Assembly: GCF_023053635.1 (NCBI RefSeq)
Contig: NC_086176.1
Location: forward strand, 74,286,536-74,350,535
Reading direction: 5' to 3'
Source of the DNA: Elgaria multicarinata webbii
Lineage: Eukaryota > Chordata > Lepidosauria > Squamata > Anguidae
DNA: 64,000 nt
The first letter of the stretch is position 1; the number at the start of each line of letters is the position of its first letter. Below, piece by piece: positions 1-12,045 of this stretch. A program made the translations under genes and the position numbers. The notes under the pieces are model-generated. The model saw only the letters and a list, made by a program, of their open reading frames with translations, did no database searches and had not been told where the DNA came from.

Positions 1-190
1 CAGGAGATCCGGGTTCTAGTCCCCACTCGGCTATGGAAACCCACTAGGTGACTTTGGGCCAGTCACAGACTCTCAGCCCAACCTACCTCAAAAGATTGTT
101 GTTGTTATGATAACATGGAAAGGAGGAATATTAGGTATTCTGCCTTCAGATCCTTGGAGGAAAAAAGGTGGGATATAAATATAATAATCA
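1..190 (+). repeat. tRNA-derived SINE, cut by window edge
   Basis: The sequence begins inside a tRNA-like head: a B-box-like GGGTTCTAGTCCCC lies near position 12. It continues with the body typical of squamate tRNA SINEs (CACTAGGTGACTTTGGGCC, then CAGTCACAGACTCTCAGCC) and ends in a TA-rich tail with ATAAT repeats. The same body is seen at 45939-46168, which has the whole head. The A box would lie left of the window. The family name is not certain; it is distinct from the Sauria-type SINE at 13041. Confidence 0.75.
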
Positions 191-1135
191 TAATCATCTG
201 TACAAGTTCTTTGTCAGACTGCCAAACTACACTAGCCTATCAAGGTTTTTAACCCCTAGCTGTCTTTGTGACATGTTAATGAGTGTCATTTACAGTTAAA
301 GAGAGGCCTGAAATACCTTTCTTGTCTCTAGCAAGCCATTTCCATCACCTTCACCTTCTCAAAAGTATTGGAGGGGAGTGTTGCTTAGGAAGAGTGAAAA
401 AGTACTAACAGAGAGGCAAGCAGGCTTTACCTATTGAGGGTTTCTTTTAGCTTTCCTCAGTAACACTTGGGTATCTTTTCAAGTTCCCTCCCACCCAAAA
501 AAAGGTATCATCAAAGTGTGAAACGACCAAATAGATGTTCAAGGGTAGTTTGTACACCACTAATGATTAGTTCAAGAGTAGAGACTATTCACAGGTACAC
601 TTTATTTCTAAAAGGGGTTGTTCTTTCATCATCTGCTTTGGTACTTACCTAGTCTGAGCACCGTAGCATTTTCTTGCAAGCCTTACCAGTCACCTTCACC
701 CCCTAAATATTCAACAGGGTTAATAATCTCTCAAAGACTAGACTGGGGAACTGAAAAACCTCTTCCCTCAAAAAATGATTTAGGCCATCCTGTTTATAAT
801 TTATACTGATTTCTGAGAGAGGGGCTAAGATTAATGTCAGATGTGCAGTATCAGCCAATGCAGTAGCCCTTTCTGCACCATATTCCTTCAAACTTCAGGT
901 AGAGGTTATTTGTTTGAATTTTTTCCTATGCTGAGTGGAGGCAGGAAGGGGAACAGACCATCTTGGATATAGGAAGTTATGATATCAGGATGTTATCCTG
1001 GTTTTCCGTGTCCAGAGGATATTTCACTTGGGACAGCATTAAGCTTTAATCACCCATCTTAAAGCTGAAGTGATATCACAATATGTTGCAGAATTAAGGC
1101 ATACAACAGCTCATAATAAATATTGGCACCAAAGA

Positions 1136-1250
1136 GATGCCCTCCAGATGTGCTGTACTACAGTTGTCATCATCTCCAGCCAGCAGGTCAATGGACATGC
1201 TGAATGGGCTTGGTGGCAGTTCAGTTCCAACACATCTGGTTGGGGAAGAC
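1136..1250. mobile_element. Diverged palindromic MITE (family P3)
   Basis: The left arm reads GCCCTCCAGATGTGCTG then a diverged ACTACAGTTGTCATC. The right arm reads CCAACACATCTGGTTGGGG, its approximate reverse complement. Spacing and arm sequence match the better-preserved copy at 1761-1849. It is a non-autonomous DNA transposon by structure; the superfamily cannot be told from sequence alone. Confidence 0.55.
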
Positions 1251-1760
1251 TGCTATATTGGTTATTTGTAATATTAGTGCAATGATAGACAATTGGATAT
1301 TTTGCATGGCCACTTGGCTTATGGTGATGGGAATGAGCTACATTGAGTCTTGAGTTTTTACATTCCCACTTACTCCAGTTTATCCAGGAATTTTTTGGGA
1401 GCTTTGCAGTTCATCTTCTAGAGCAACGAATTGACGTTAACTTTAAATGTGGTGAGTTTCAGCAACAAAACATACTTACTTGAAACAAATTTGATTAAAG
1501 TAACCAGAATTAAAATCAATCAGAATTCTGTATCCAGGTGACATGGCAAATTGTGGTGAATCAAAAGCATAAACGAAAGCTTCTAAACTCCTCCTCCAGG
1601 TCATGTTGGGAGGCAGAAATGTGCGAGGCCGAAGTTCCCTGCAGTTTCTTCTCATCATAAGCCATGGCTTATCACGCTGTCTGTTACCATAGTGTGATCA
1701 TACAAAATATATGATTGTAAATTGTCTATAATTGGATTAATATTACAAATAATCAATAGT

Positions 1761-1849
1761 GCAGCCTTTCCCAGCCAGGTGCCTTCCAGATGTGTTGGGA
1801 TACAACTCATACCAACACATCTGGATGGGACCTTTTTAGGAAAGGCTGC
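1761..1849. mobile_element. Palindromic MITE (family P3)
   Basis: This is a near-perfect foldback of about 89 bp: GCAGCCTTTCCCAGCCAGG on the left, AAAGGCTGC on the right, with matching CCAGATGTGTTGG arms between. Other P3 copies lie at 1136-1250, 46800-46870, 50583-50714 and 52551-52657. It has no coding capacity. Confidence 0.75.
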
Positions 1850-1887
1850 AATATATTGTCATCAGGTAAAATGGATCAAAATGTAAA

Positions 1888-2478
1888 TTACATTACGCCA
1901 GTCCTTCTACAACTTCATTGGCTGCCGGTCCAGGTCCGGGCCTGATTCAAAGTGCTGGTATTGACATTTAAAGCCCTAAACGGTTTGGGGCCAGGTTATT
2001 TGAAGGAACGCCACCTCCCATATGTACCTGGCCGGTCCTTAAGATCATCTACAGAGGCCTTTCTCCGTGAGCCCCTGCCAAAGGAAGTGAGGCAGGTGGC
2101 TACTAGGAGGAGGGCTTTCTCTGCTGTGGCACCCCGGTTGTGGAATTTGTGGAATGAGCTCCCCAGAGAGGTCCGCCTGGCGCCTACACTGTACTCTTTT
2201 CGTCGCCAACTGAAAACCTTTTTATTCTCTCAGTATTTTAACACTTAATTTTAACTTAAATTTAAATTTTACTGTTCTAACTCTGTATTTTAATCTTATA
2301 TCAGTTTTGCTGCGTGGTTTTATCCTGGTTGTGCTTTTTATACTGTATTTTGTATTTGTGCTTTTAACCTGTTGGTTGTTTTATTATGATTTTAATTTTT
2401 GTGAACCACCCAGAGAGCTTCGGCTATTGGGCGGTACAAAAATATTATTATAAATGTTAAATAAATAAATAAATAAAA
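1888..2478 (+). mobile_element. L2-type LINE, 3' end
   Basis: A translatable stretch (1952-2248) matches the C-terminal end of L2/CR1-group reverse transcriptases: [14 protein letters not shown], then RAFSAVAPRLWN, NELPREVRLAP and RRQLKTFLF before a stop. After this comes an AT-rich 3'UTR with the conserved block AACCACCCAGAGAGCTTCGG and a (TAAA)n tail ending near 2478. The copy lacks everything upstream of the last RT region, as usual for LINE copies. The 3'UTR block is nearly identical to 31831-31943, so this lineage is probably fairly young. Confidence 0.85.
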
Positions 2479-3189
2479 CGTCCTGATAGGTGAAGATCGC
2501 AATCTGCCAAATAATATGGAATCACCCTCTATTTCTTGTGCTGAACTCCATCTTTCTCTCTTCGACTGGTAGCCTTTGTATACCTTAGTCCGCAACACAT
2601 TCATCTAATTGATTGTGACTTCTTGGACTGTTACTTTCACTTTTCTCTTTTGGGTCTACTTACTATATATACAGTCATTCCAACAAACAGGGCTTGCATT
2701 CTACACGAATAGGATATTTCCCAAGTAATCATTGCCATTCCACTCTCCTGTAATTCAAGGATTAATCAAACATATCAAGAGGGAAACACCCATACAACTG
2801 CATTATGTCAATGTGTGACTTCATTTACATTATGAAGTGCTTGCTACTATTTATTTCATGCTGCAGTTATTAGATTTTTAAAAAATGCCCCTTCTCTAAC
2901 TTTTATCTTGGACTATATGTTATACCTATTTCAGTTTTCTCTCATCGGTTGAAAGTAACCTAACTACTGTGAGATGGTCAGTGAGTTACTTTGCACATTT
3001 TCCCCACTTGAAAAGAAATCGGTACCTGTGAAAGTAGTACAATGTCATCTTTGCTTCAGCTGTACTAATCAGGAAGTCACTTTACATTGCTCCTTCTATA
3101 AATGGCAAAAACGTTTCTTTATCCACATGTCACAACATAAATAAATACATCTCTGGATTCATTTGCCCAAGACCATCCAGTGAGTTTTA

Positions 3190-3850
3190 TGTGGGGCTTT
3201 CTGGCTCATTTTATTTTATTTTATTTCTTATAAATAATGTTTATGCCATGTTTTAAAGGTAAAACTCTCTCAACACAGGATACAGGATTTTTTAAAAACA
3301 GCAACAACATGAAAATCTATAAATAGGCAAATAAATATACAATAAAATACTATAAATCAGTATAAAAACCTGCAGTCCACAGATGATGGGAAGGTCAGTG
3401 AAACAGGTGGGTCTTCAGAGCCTCCCTGAAGACCTGCAAAGAAAGGGCCAGATGAACCCCTGTTGGATACTGATTCCAGAGGTGCTGGGCCATCACTGGA
3501 AAGACCCTCCCCTTTGTACTCACCAGCCTAACCATCCTTGGCGACAGGCAAGTGAGATAGACCTTTGTTGATTACCTCCAAGCATGGGCAGACTGGTATG
3601 GGAGGAGGTGGCCCTTCAAGTAACTTGGGCCCAAACCATTTAAGGCTTTAAAGGGTAAAGCCAGCATTTTAAATTTGGCTCCGAAACGCACTGGCAACCA
3701 ATGCAGCTGTCGCTGTCTCAATGTGATATGATCAGATCTTCCAGGTCCCACCAATATCCAGGCAGCTGCATTCTGCACCAATTGAAGTTTCTGGATGTTC
3801 TTCAAAGGCAATCCTACATAGATCGCATTACAGTAATCAAGCCTGGATGT
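3190..3850 (-). mobile_element. L2-type LINE, 3' end, minus strand
   Basis: On the minus strand, 3572-3850 encodes the L2-type motif series [33 protein letters not shown] and [16 protein letters not shown]. The region then continues towards lower coordinates with the diverged end of the protein (a W-N and LKTHLF-like stretch near 3400-3480) and an AT-rich tail from about 3370 to 3190. It is 5'-truncated and not intact. Its orientation is opposite to MCTP1. Confidence 0.8.
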
Positions 3851-4083
3851 CAGCAGAGCATGATCCTAACCACCAAGTATTGTCTTAAATATTTAATAGG
3901 ATATAATACAGGAAGGAGACTTCGGATCATTATTCCCTTATTTGATTCTCTAGATCAAATATATGTTGCAAATTGTCCTTTTGTGGCGTTCTTTCAAATG
4001 TTTAATATTTTTTAAACTACAAAAAGGCTTAATAAAACCCTTCCTTGTTGACTCACGACAACTACTATTGTTTGTGCCTGCAG

Positions 4084-4137
4084 GTAGTGGAGGACATGCT
4101 AGAGGACGAGGAAGAAGAGGATGACAGAGATGACAAG
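4084..4137 (+). CDS. MCTP1: MCTP1 exon: acidic linker
   Basis: MCTP1 is an endoplasmic-reticulum/vesicle membrane protein with three Ca2+-binding C2 domains followed by a reticulon-like membrane hairpin. This 54-nt exon encodes VVEDMLEDEEEEDDRDDK, the acidic linker between the two C-terminal hydrophobic regions. It follows a polypyrimidine tract and the acceptor ..TGCCTGCAG and is followed by GTAATT. From memory of the vertebrate protein, the human linker is nearly identical. The exon is phase 0 at both ends, so skipping it would keep the frame. The C2 domains and first hydrophobic segment lie upstream, outside the window. The next coding exon is 29 kb away at 33107. Confidence 0.9.
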
Positions 4138-4798
4138 GTAATTATCTTTCCTAGCACTTGGGTACCTAGGGATGGGAGAATTTAGACATGACACTGTTTT
4201 TGCAGACAGTTAAAAAGGAGCTGAAGTGTTTTTAGTCCAGAAAATTGGACAGAGCTGTTTATCATCCTAACAATGCCAGTGTATGTTGTAGGAAGGGACA
4301 GAGGACTATAAATCCTCTCTTTTTTTGTCCAGAGCTGGGTCAATTTTTTTCCTTCCAGGAACAAAAATAATTCAGCTTGTCTGGAACTTGATAGCTGTTG
4401 TGAAGATAAGTGCAGTGACAACTGTTTTTGAAGGACAAAAATTTGTCCTGTCTTGAGTATTACAAATAGGGCTGTACTTACTTTGTGGGAGAAATGTTGT
4501 AAAAATAGAAACGCCATACTGTTTGAAGGTGGTCTATTGCCATCTATAATTTTCTGAGAATTACTTGGCAGAAGAATGTTTGATGTGTGTTGCACTCCAT
4601 ATGATATTTAAATAATCACAATTCTCATAGGCCTCTTACGGATGGATTTGGGATTGGTATTGTGTGGCCCAGCAGCAACCTGAGGGGACTATGGTTGTTC
4701 TTTCAGCTCTTGAGAATGTTGCTCAGTTCTTAGGTTGCTGGTCAGGCTGAGGATTGCCACCACAGTAAATAACAGCTAGTTTATACAAGTTATTGAAG

Positions 4799-7700
4799 CA
4801 AGCAATAGGACTGCATGGTTGTCCCTAGAGGGGAGGGAAGAGGCACAGAGAAGAAATTAGAATGACCTTGTAAGAGTGAAGCAATAGCATTAGTTGGCAG
4901 GGCTGGTTTGTGAGGAATAAAAGTGCAGCGAGATAAATGCCTTTTAAAAAAAACTTTTAAAATGAAGGGACTGAGAGAATGAGGTACTCAGATTCTTTTA
5001 AAACACTTAATGTTAAATACAGAAAACGTTGACCTTCACAAATGTTCTTGCACTTCTGTTGTAATAAAGCAATGGCTTTTTTTTTTAAGGCAAGAGAAAA
5101 AATGTATCTTAATTTATGTCCTTGACCTTTGTTGCTAGTAGAGAAGTACAATTCTATACCAATAGAAGAATCTATAGGTTTGCAGCCAGAAAACAGTTGT
5201 CGTGTCAGAAAATTCACTGTGATTAGTCAGTCTTCTGTACAATTAAGGCCCATGTTTTGAAAGATGAAGTTCTGAATATTTATTTTCTTACATTCAGCAG
5301 ACACATGACATTATTATTTTCTGTACACTTCTAAATGATTTTACTACAAGCTGCAATCATGAAATAATGTCATAGCTAAATTTTCTTTGTGCAAAGCCAC
5401 ATGCACTCTTTTTCAATACTAAATTGTGTGTACATGCCTGGCAATAGAATATGTGATTTATTGAGAAGGTCAGTCATGTAGGTGTACTGAGCTTGTATAT
5501 TAACTCAAAAACATTTCTCCTCTGATGAACGTGGTTCTGATACCCATTTGTGAGTATTTTCCTCTTCTTGTTCATACTTCATTATAATTATACCTTATTA
5601 TACAGGCATATGAAGTAATTTTTTGTATCCATGGAAATGTTAATCGCTGCAATCCCTTAAAAATGTATATATTTCAGTGTTTCAAATTTGCCTTAGTTTA
5701 AATAAATTCTAGCTAGTCACTACATAAAGGCGTTCCCCATTTCGTCATTACTGAATAATCAATAAAGGCTGTTTACTGTCTTAAATACATGACAAACAAA
5801 ACATATTCAGCTAAAAATAACACCTAATATCTGGAGCTTGTAGCGACATTTAATATTTGGCAGTCTGAATCAGATGCTATGATTCCAAAACATGTTTTAA
5901 ATATAACTACCAAAGCTTGGACTGAATACTCATAATTAAGTCCCATTTAATGCTAATGTGTGTCTATCTCTATGTAGCATAGTGTAGTTTGATGGAAAGA
6001 ATTTGTGCAGGACTGTTTTGCAAGGCCTGCAAGTATAGACTAGACGTAGTATTTTTGGAAGAGATCATTTACAGAATATTTAAAGGGATGTGTTTTAGCT
6101 CTATATACCTTAAACTGGAGTGCATTTATATGAATTACTAAGTTCCTCCATTTTAAGTGTGTGTATAATACAGTTTTGAGAGAAAACAAATGTAAATTCT
6201 GTAGTGCTGATTGATGCTGACCTCTAGCTCTCATTACTTTTCTGTTTTCTCATTTAGTAAAATAGCAAAGTGAGGTCAGTGGGTCCTCTTATAGAATAAA
6301 AGTCAAAAGATTAATAAATGTGCCAAAGCCTCACTTTAATTGAAGCTGAAGCATATGTTGCAAGCATATAAAATATGTCCCAGATGTTTGACCATGCCAA
6401 GTAACTTAGTTTTCCTCGATTACCACAAGGCAACTATTAGTCCAGTAACCTTTGGACTTGGGGGTAAATGGGGTATTACCTGGCAGACCACTAGAGCACC
6501 TGTTTTCCATTCAGTAAAGAGCTCTGGTAGGCTTTGCCTAAGCTACACCATATGTTTTCACTTAGCGGATTGTTGGGTGATTATGAAAAGTGTCTTTCCT
6601 CAGAACTGGTGTAGATATTAACCACTTACCCAAAATGAATGTATAACTTATTGGCTACTTCTACAAAGTCTGTGTGGGCATTCACTGAACTAGGTGTTTA
6701 GACAGACAGGTACGTGTTTTTTGATAGCCCCAAATAAATTGCAGAACAATTAATCATTCTGTAACATTTCTCTTTTAGTAATCTCATTACTAGTACCTAT
6801 GAAGAATTTCGTCCCAATTGAATATTTCTTACTCAAATATTACTTCAATATTGATCATATTGAATTGTTCAGACCTGCTCCTCAGCGCCATGTAATATCG
6901 AGTTATGTTTTTACTCAAAATTGTATTACAATTCTGAAAGAAGATGAGAGCCTCCATGCTTGTCCTATAAACTCCTCCCTCTAATTAGCTCTTCAAGTTG
7001 TCCCTGAGGCTTGGATTACGTCATGGGATCATCTATATTAGTACGTAGTCAGCAAACCTAGGAATTTGGAACTCCAGATCTTTTCATACTAAGAAATATA
7101 CCTGACTACTGTAGTTTCCCATTTGGTGCTCTATGGTTACAACTGGGGCTCTGCAGAAAGGAGATGGGGCAATTTGATGAAATAAAAGGAAACCAAATAA
7201 TTCTTTGATTTCTGTCATCCCTTAGCCCAAACAACTCAATCTTGTAATTTTGGTTTTCTCAAAACATACTTAAAATGGGTACTGACTATATTTAAAAAGC
7301 AACTAACCATGCATGTATCTGCATAGATTCTACAACTGTGTTTCTAGGGACTGTCATTCAAATTTTGTAAAATCTCTTTCTTCTGTTAAACACAGAATTT
7401 GCCATTATTAACATTTCTTTAAAGTGTTAGTAGCTAAAAGACATTCTGAGTATCACTTGCAAATACAGTCTAATCCATCATCATGCAGCAAGCATTCCTG
7501 ATCTCACATCAGTGCAATTGACATCAAAAGCACCACTGTATGGCTCTGAATTAACTTGCAATAGCTATTCTCAGTTCAGCATTGAGACTTGTGTCATTTG
7601 GACTTGTGTTAGTCTCTTTGGGACTAAGGGTTTGCAAACTACTGAACACATTACTCTCAGTCATGGAAGTATCGTTTTCCCTCTTATCCAATAATCGATA

Positions 7701-9221
7701 GCAGTAGTCCTTTTATTAAGTAATCCAATCATCATCATCTACTTATTTATTTCTTACCCACCCCTCCCTCTGGATCCAGGCAAGAAACAACATTAAGTAC
7801 AACAATACAATACATAAAACTGATTAAAAGAGCATATAAAACTGATACAATATTAAAATAACAATCACAACATCTTAAAATTCTTAGGTTTAAAATTCAT
7901 CTGGGTAGGCCTGCTGGATTCTGGAAGAGATTAGTGTTTATGGCTGTCTTAAACTTAGAGAGAGTATTAAGTTGAAGAATGTCTTCCAGCAGGCCATTCC
8001 ACAGTCTGGGGGCAGCAAAAGAAAAGGTCCTCTTCGTAACAGTTGTCAGCCTAGTTTTGGCTGAGGGAAGTAAATTCTCCCCAGAGGACCTGAGTGTGTG
8101 GGGCGGATTGTACAGGGGAAGGCGTTCCTGCAGGTAATCTGGATACAAACCACATAGGGTTTAAAGATAAAAACGAACACTTTGTACTTTGCCCAGAAAT
8201 GAATTGGCAGTCAGTGGAGTGATTTTAACATTGGTGTAATATTGTCACCCCTAGGTGTACAAGTGACCAACCTGGCTGCCATATTTTGAACTAGTTGAAG
8301 TTTCTGAACTAGTTACAAAGGTAGCCCTATGTACAGCACAGCGCAGAAGTCGAGCCTCAAAGTTACCAGCGTGTGCACTACTGTCTTTAGGTGTTCCAAC
8401 TCTAGGAAGGGGTGCAGATGGCATATCAGCTGAAGCTGATAATAGGCATGCCTGGCTGTCGTATCTATCTGGACTGGCATTTGGACTGATGGATGCAGAA
8501 GCACCTCCAAGCTGCGAACGCAGTCTTTCAGGGGGAATGTAACCCCATCCAGAACTGATTGACACACCTCCAAACCCAGGTTAGGGCCCTTGACAATAAG
8601 CACCTCCATCTTGTCTGGATTCAGCTTCAGTTTGTTTTTCCTCATCCAGCCCATTACTGCCTCCAAACATTCATTCAGAGGAGACACACTATCCTTAGCT
8701 GGTACTGTTAATGAAGGCATTGAGAAATATATTTGAGTTTCATCGGCACACTGATAGCACCCCACCCCATGCCTCCAGATGATCTTTCCCTGTGGTTTCA
8801 TGTGGATGTTGAACAGCATTGGGGATAGGATGTTGCCTTGTGGTACTCCATACAATAGCTCCTTCTTTGAGGAGCAGCTATCCCCAAGCATCACCATCTG
8901 GAACCTGCCCGAGAGTAGGACCGGACCCACTGGAGCACACTGCCTCCAATTCCCAATCCTCTCATGTGTTCCTTGAAGGATAACATGGTCGATGCAAGTA
9001 ATAACTCCGGTAGTGTCTTAAGTTTATTAACTGTTTAGGAATGTGATTATTATTATTTCTTTACATCTCTCTGAATGTAGGGGAATATATATGTATTACA
9101 TTATTATTTTTTTACAAGGTAACGTAGTACAAAGTATATTTCATTAGTTATGAATTTCTAAATAAATTACTTAATTTATTTTCTTACTCATCTACAATTA
9201 TTTACTTTCTTAGATATTAAA
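4799..9221. repeat. MCTP1: Intronic tandem duplication, copy A
   Basis: This block is repeated in direct orientation at 9222-11185. Matches include GCACAGAGAAGAAATT (4854 versus 9277), CTTCACAAATGTTCTTG (5034 versus 9458), CAATCATGAAATAATGTCAT (5355 versus 9780), CCTGATCTCACATCAGTGCA (7497 versus 10320) and the AGTGTCTTAAGTTTATTAA stretch (9012 versus 10581). Copy A also contains about 1.67 kb (5385-7050) that copy B lacks, and an L2 insertion (7728-8997) that copy B lacks. It has no coding content. Confidence 0.85.
7728..8997 (-). mobile_element. L2-type LINE, 3' part, minus strand
   Basis: The minus strand carries reverse-transcriptase sequence (8930-8313) with GVPQGNILSPMLFNIHM, a diverged palm stretch QCADETQIYFSM and MRKNKLKLNPDKMEVL. 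The C-terminal end follows (8148-7897) with THTLRSSGENLL-like and FSFAAPRLWNGL motifs, and a simple AT-rich tail runs to about 7730. The two coding stretches are not in one frame, and intermediate sequence (HWLPI.F.AKYKVLVF) is visible in another, so the copy has decayed. It sits in duplication copy A exactly where copy B (near 10555) shows an empty site, so it inserted after the duplication. Confidence 0.85.
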
Positions 9222-11185
9222 GCAAGCAATAGAACAACATGGTTGTACCTAGAGGGGAGGGAAGAGGCACAGAGAAGAAATTCAAATGAACTTGTAAGAG
9301 TGAAGAAATAGCATTAGTTGGCCCAGGCTGCTTTGAGGGAAGTAAAAGTGCAGTGATGTAAATGATTTTAAAAAAAACTTTTAAAATGAGAGAATTAATA
9401 GAAAGAGGTATTCAGATTCTTTTAAAACACTTTATGTTAAATACAGAAAAAGTTAACCTTCACAAATGTTCTTGTGCTTTTGTTGTAATAAAGCTATGCC
9501 TTTCTATTTGAAAGCAAGACAAAAATGTATCTTAATTTATGCCCTTGACCTTTGTTGCTAGTAGAGATGTACAATTCTATACAAATAGAAGAATTTGTAG
9601 GCTAGCAGCCAGAAAACATTTGAAGTCTCAGAAAATTCACTGTCATCAGTTAGTCCTCAGTACAATTAAGGGCCATGTTTTGAAACATGATGTTCTGAGT
9701 ATTTCTTTATTTTCTTACATTCAGCAGATGCATGACATTATTCTTTCCTGTACACATCTGAATGGTTTTGCTGCAAGCTTCAATCATGAAATAATGTCAT
9801 ATTGCTAACCTAGGAATTTGGAACACCAGATCTTTTCCTCCTGAGTAGTATGCATATCTGCCTTCCCTTTCCCCCCCTTTTTTTGGGGGGGGGCAGATTG
9901 CCAGGCAGCCATCTTGGCAACAGCCATCTCCAATTTGGGTCCCATTGGTTGGCCCTGGGGCTCTGCAGAGAGGAGGAGATGGGGCAATTTGATTCAATAA
10001 AAGGAAACCAAATAATTCTTTGGTTTCTGTCATTCCTTAGCCCAAAAAATTCAATCTTGTAATTTTGACTTTCTCAAAACATACTTAAATGGGTGCCGAT
10101 TATACTTAAAAAGCATTCAACCACTATCTAGGTATGTGTCTTTACAAATTATGCAACTGGATTTCTAGGGACTGTCATTCAATTTTTTAAAAAATGTCTT
10201 TTTTCTGTTAAACACAGAATTAGCCATATTAACATTTTCTTTAAAGTGTTAATAGCTAAAAGACATTCTAAGCATCACTTGCAAACACAATCTAAATCCA
10301 TCATCATGCAGCAAGCATTCCTGATCTCACATCAGTGCAATTGACATCAAAAGCATCACTGTATGGTTCTGAATTAACTTGCAATAGCCATTCTGAGTTC
10401 AGCATTGAGAGATCACATTTGGACTTATGCTAGTCTCTTTGGGACTGAGGTTTTTTCAAACTACTGAATACATTACTCTCATTCATGCAAGTAGTTTTTT
10501 CCCTCTTGTCCAAATTCCTGTCGATAGCAGTAATCCTTTTATTAAGTAATCCAAGTATAATGCAAGTAATGACTAAGGTAGTGTCTTAAGTTTATTAAGT
10601 GTTTAGGAACGTACGTATTATTTTTCTTAGCATCCCTCTGAATGTAGGGAAATACATATTACATGATTTTTTAAAACAATACAGCAGAGTGGAAGGTGTA
10701 TATTTCACTATGAATGTCTAAATAATTTTCTTAATTTACTTTCTGGCAACAAAGCCCTATGAAGAGAGACTGAAAGAACTGGGCATGTTTAGCCTGGAGA
10801 AGAGAAGATTGAGGGGAGACATGATAGCACTCTTCAAATACTTAAAAGGTTGTCACACAGAGGAGGGCCAGGATCTCTTCTCGATCCTCCCAGAGTGTAG
10901 GACACGGAATAACGGGCTCAAGTTAAAGGAAGCCAGATTCCAGGTGGACATCAGGAAAAACTTCCTGACTATTAGAGCAGTACGACAATGGAATCAGGTA
11001 CCAAGGGAGGTTGTGGGCTCTCCCACACCAGCGGCATTCAAAAGGCAGCTGGACAACCATCTGTCAGGGATGCTTTAGGGTGGATTCCTGCATTGAGCAG
11101 GGGGTTGGACTCGATGGCCTTGTAGGCCCCTTCCAACTCTGCTATTCTATGATTCTATGATTCTCCAACTTTATTTACTTTCTTA
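9222..11185. repeat. MCTP1: Intronic tandem duplication, copy B
   Basis: This is the second, shorter copy of the block at 4799-9221. It starts with GCAAGCAATAGAACAACATG and ends just past TTTATTTACTTTCTTAC near 11185. It carries a C/G-run insert around 9860-9960 (CCCCCCC..TTTTTTT..GGGGGGGGG) not present in copy A, and a CR1 insertion at 10745-11163. It lacks copy A's 5385-7050 segment; the junction shows a short GCTAA/GCAAA similarity, which suggests a deletion at microhomology. Confidence 0.85.
10745..11163 (+). mobile_element. CR1 LINE 3' end
   Basis: The frame from 10785 reads FSLEKRRLRGDMIALFKYLKG, then QWNQVPREVVGSPT and FKRQLDNHL, the C-terminus of CR1 reverse transcriptase. The CR1 3'UTR follows (GGTTGGACTCGATGGCC, CCTTCCAACTCTGCTATTCT) with the diagnostic 8-bp tail repeat ATTCTATG repeated twice. 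The sequence is well preserved, so this is a young copy. It interrupts duplication copy B, and copy A at 9170-9215 shows the uninterrupted site. Confidence 0.95.
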
Positions 11186-11940
11186 CTCCTCCAAATATGG
11201 TCATATACCGGAAGATTGGTTGATGCATTTAAAAACAGCCCACACAAACTATTTCTGTGGTGATTCTGCATTGTGGAAAAAGGAGTTTTTCTGGTTGTTC
11301 TTGGAAGCTATGTATAGATCATGACATTTTAATTAGCAGAGCTGAACTAAATGTGAAGTTTAAATCATTTGCCTGTGTATAGTATTTTTTGAAACGCTGT
11401 GCCACAGATATTTATCAACACTAATTCCATAATGTTAATCACATCTCTAATACTGAACTCAGGTGATGAGTGCTAGCAAGTTTGCAGCCCAAACGAGCCC
11501 ACTGACCAATGAGAGAGAAGGTATCTGCATGCGCCTAGGAACTCCAAGGTTTTCAGAGTACAGAATATTTTAAAAAACAAAAACAACCTAAGAGGGCAAA
11601 TCACCAATGAGGCCCAACAGTAAAACAGCCCAATGAAGACTGAGTATGCAGAATAGCCACAGAGTGGGTTGATGGTAAGGGAAAAAATTGAACATTTGGG
11701 GGCAGGAGAGAAAGAGAGTGGAGTTCCCTGCTTCCAGAGCATGGCTAGATGGAACTGTAAAGAAAAACGCTCCTTTTAAGAAGGATGATTCGCTGCAGCA
11801 ACTTGTTGCAGGTCCCACTTGTTTATATCTAGTTCCTACTCGTTTCATGGTTCTCTGTTTCCAGAACATGTTTTATTTGTTTTGACATAAATTACCTAGA
11901 ATCTTCAAGTATGGATGCTTCATTGTTATATACTTGAGAT

Positions 11941-11951
11941 ATATATACAGA

Positions 11952-11998
<47 letters not shown>

Positions 11999-12045
11999 AA
12001 CACTTTATCACGTTTTACGTAACTGATTCCCCCCCCCCCCCCCGG
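11941..12045. repeat. (TA)n microsatellite and C-run
   Basis: About 38 bp of pure TA dinucleotides (11954-11991) are followed shortly by a run of about 15 C residues (12029-12043). These are simple repeats in the MCTP1 intron with no further content. Confidence 0.9.

Larger units (their letters stand above)
1..4083 (+). other. MCTP1: MCTP1 intron, 3' portion
   Basis: No MCTP1 coding exon was seen upstream of 4084, so this stretch is read as the end of an intron whose 5' part is outside the window. It contains a SINE (1-190), two palindromic MITEs (1136-1250 and 1761-1849) and two L2-type LINE 3' ends in opposite orientation (1888-2478 plus, 3190-3850 minus). The rest (about 190-1135, 2480-3190 and 3850-4083) is AT-rich and shows nothing I recognise, apart from the polypyrimidine tract and CAG acceptor before 4084. 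Confidence 0.6.

Noticed and set aside
9797-10062. Open frames on both strands near a C/G-run
   Set aside because: They sit in the non-coding duplication copy B, and copy A does not keep the frames.
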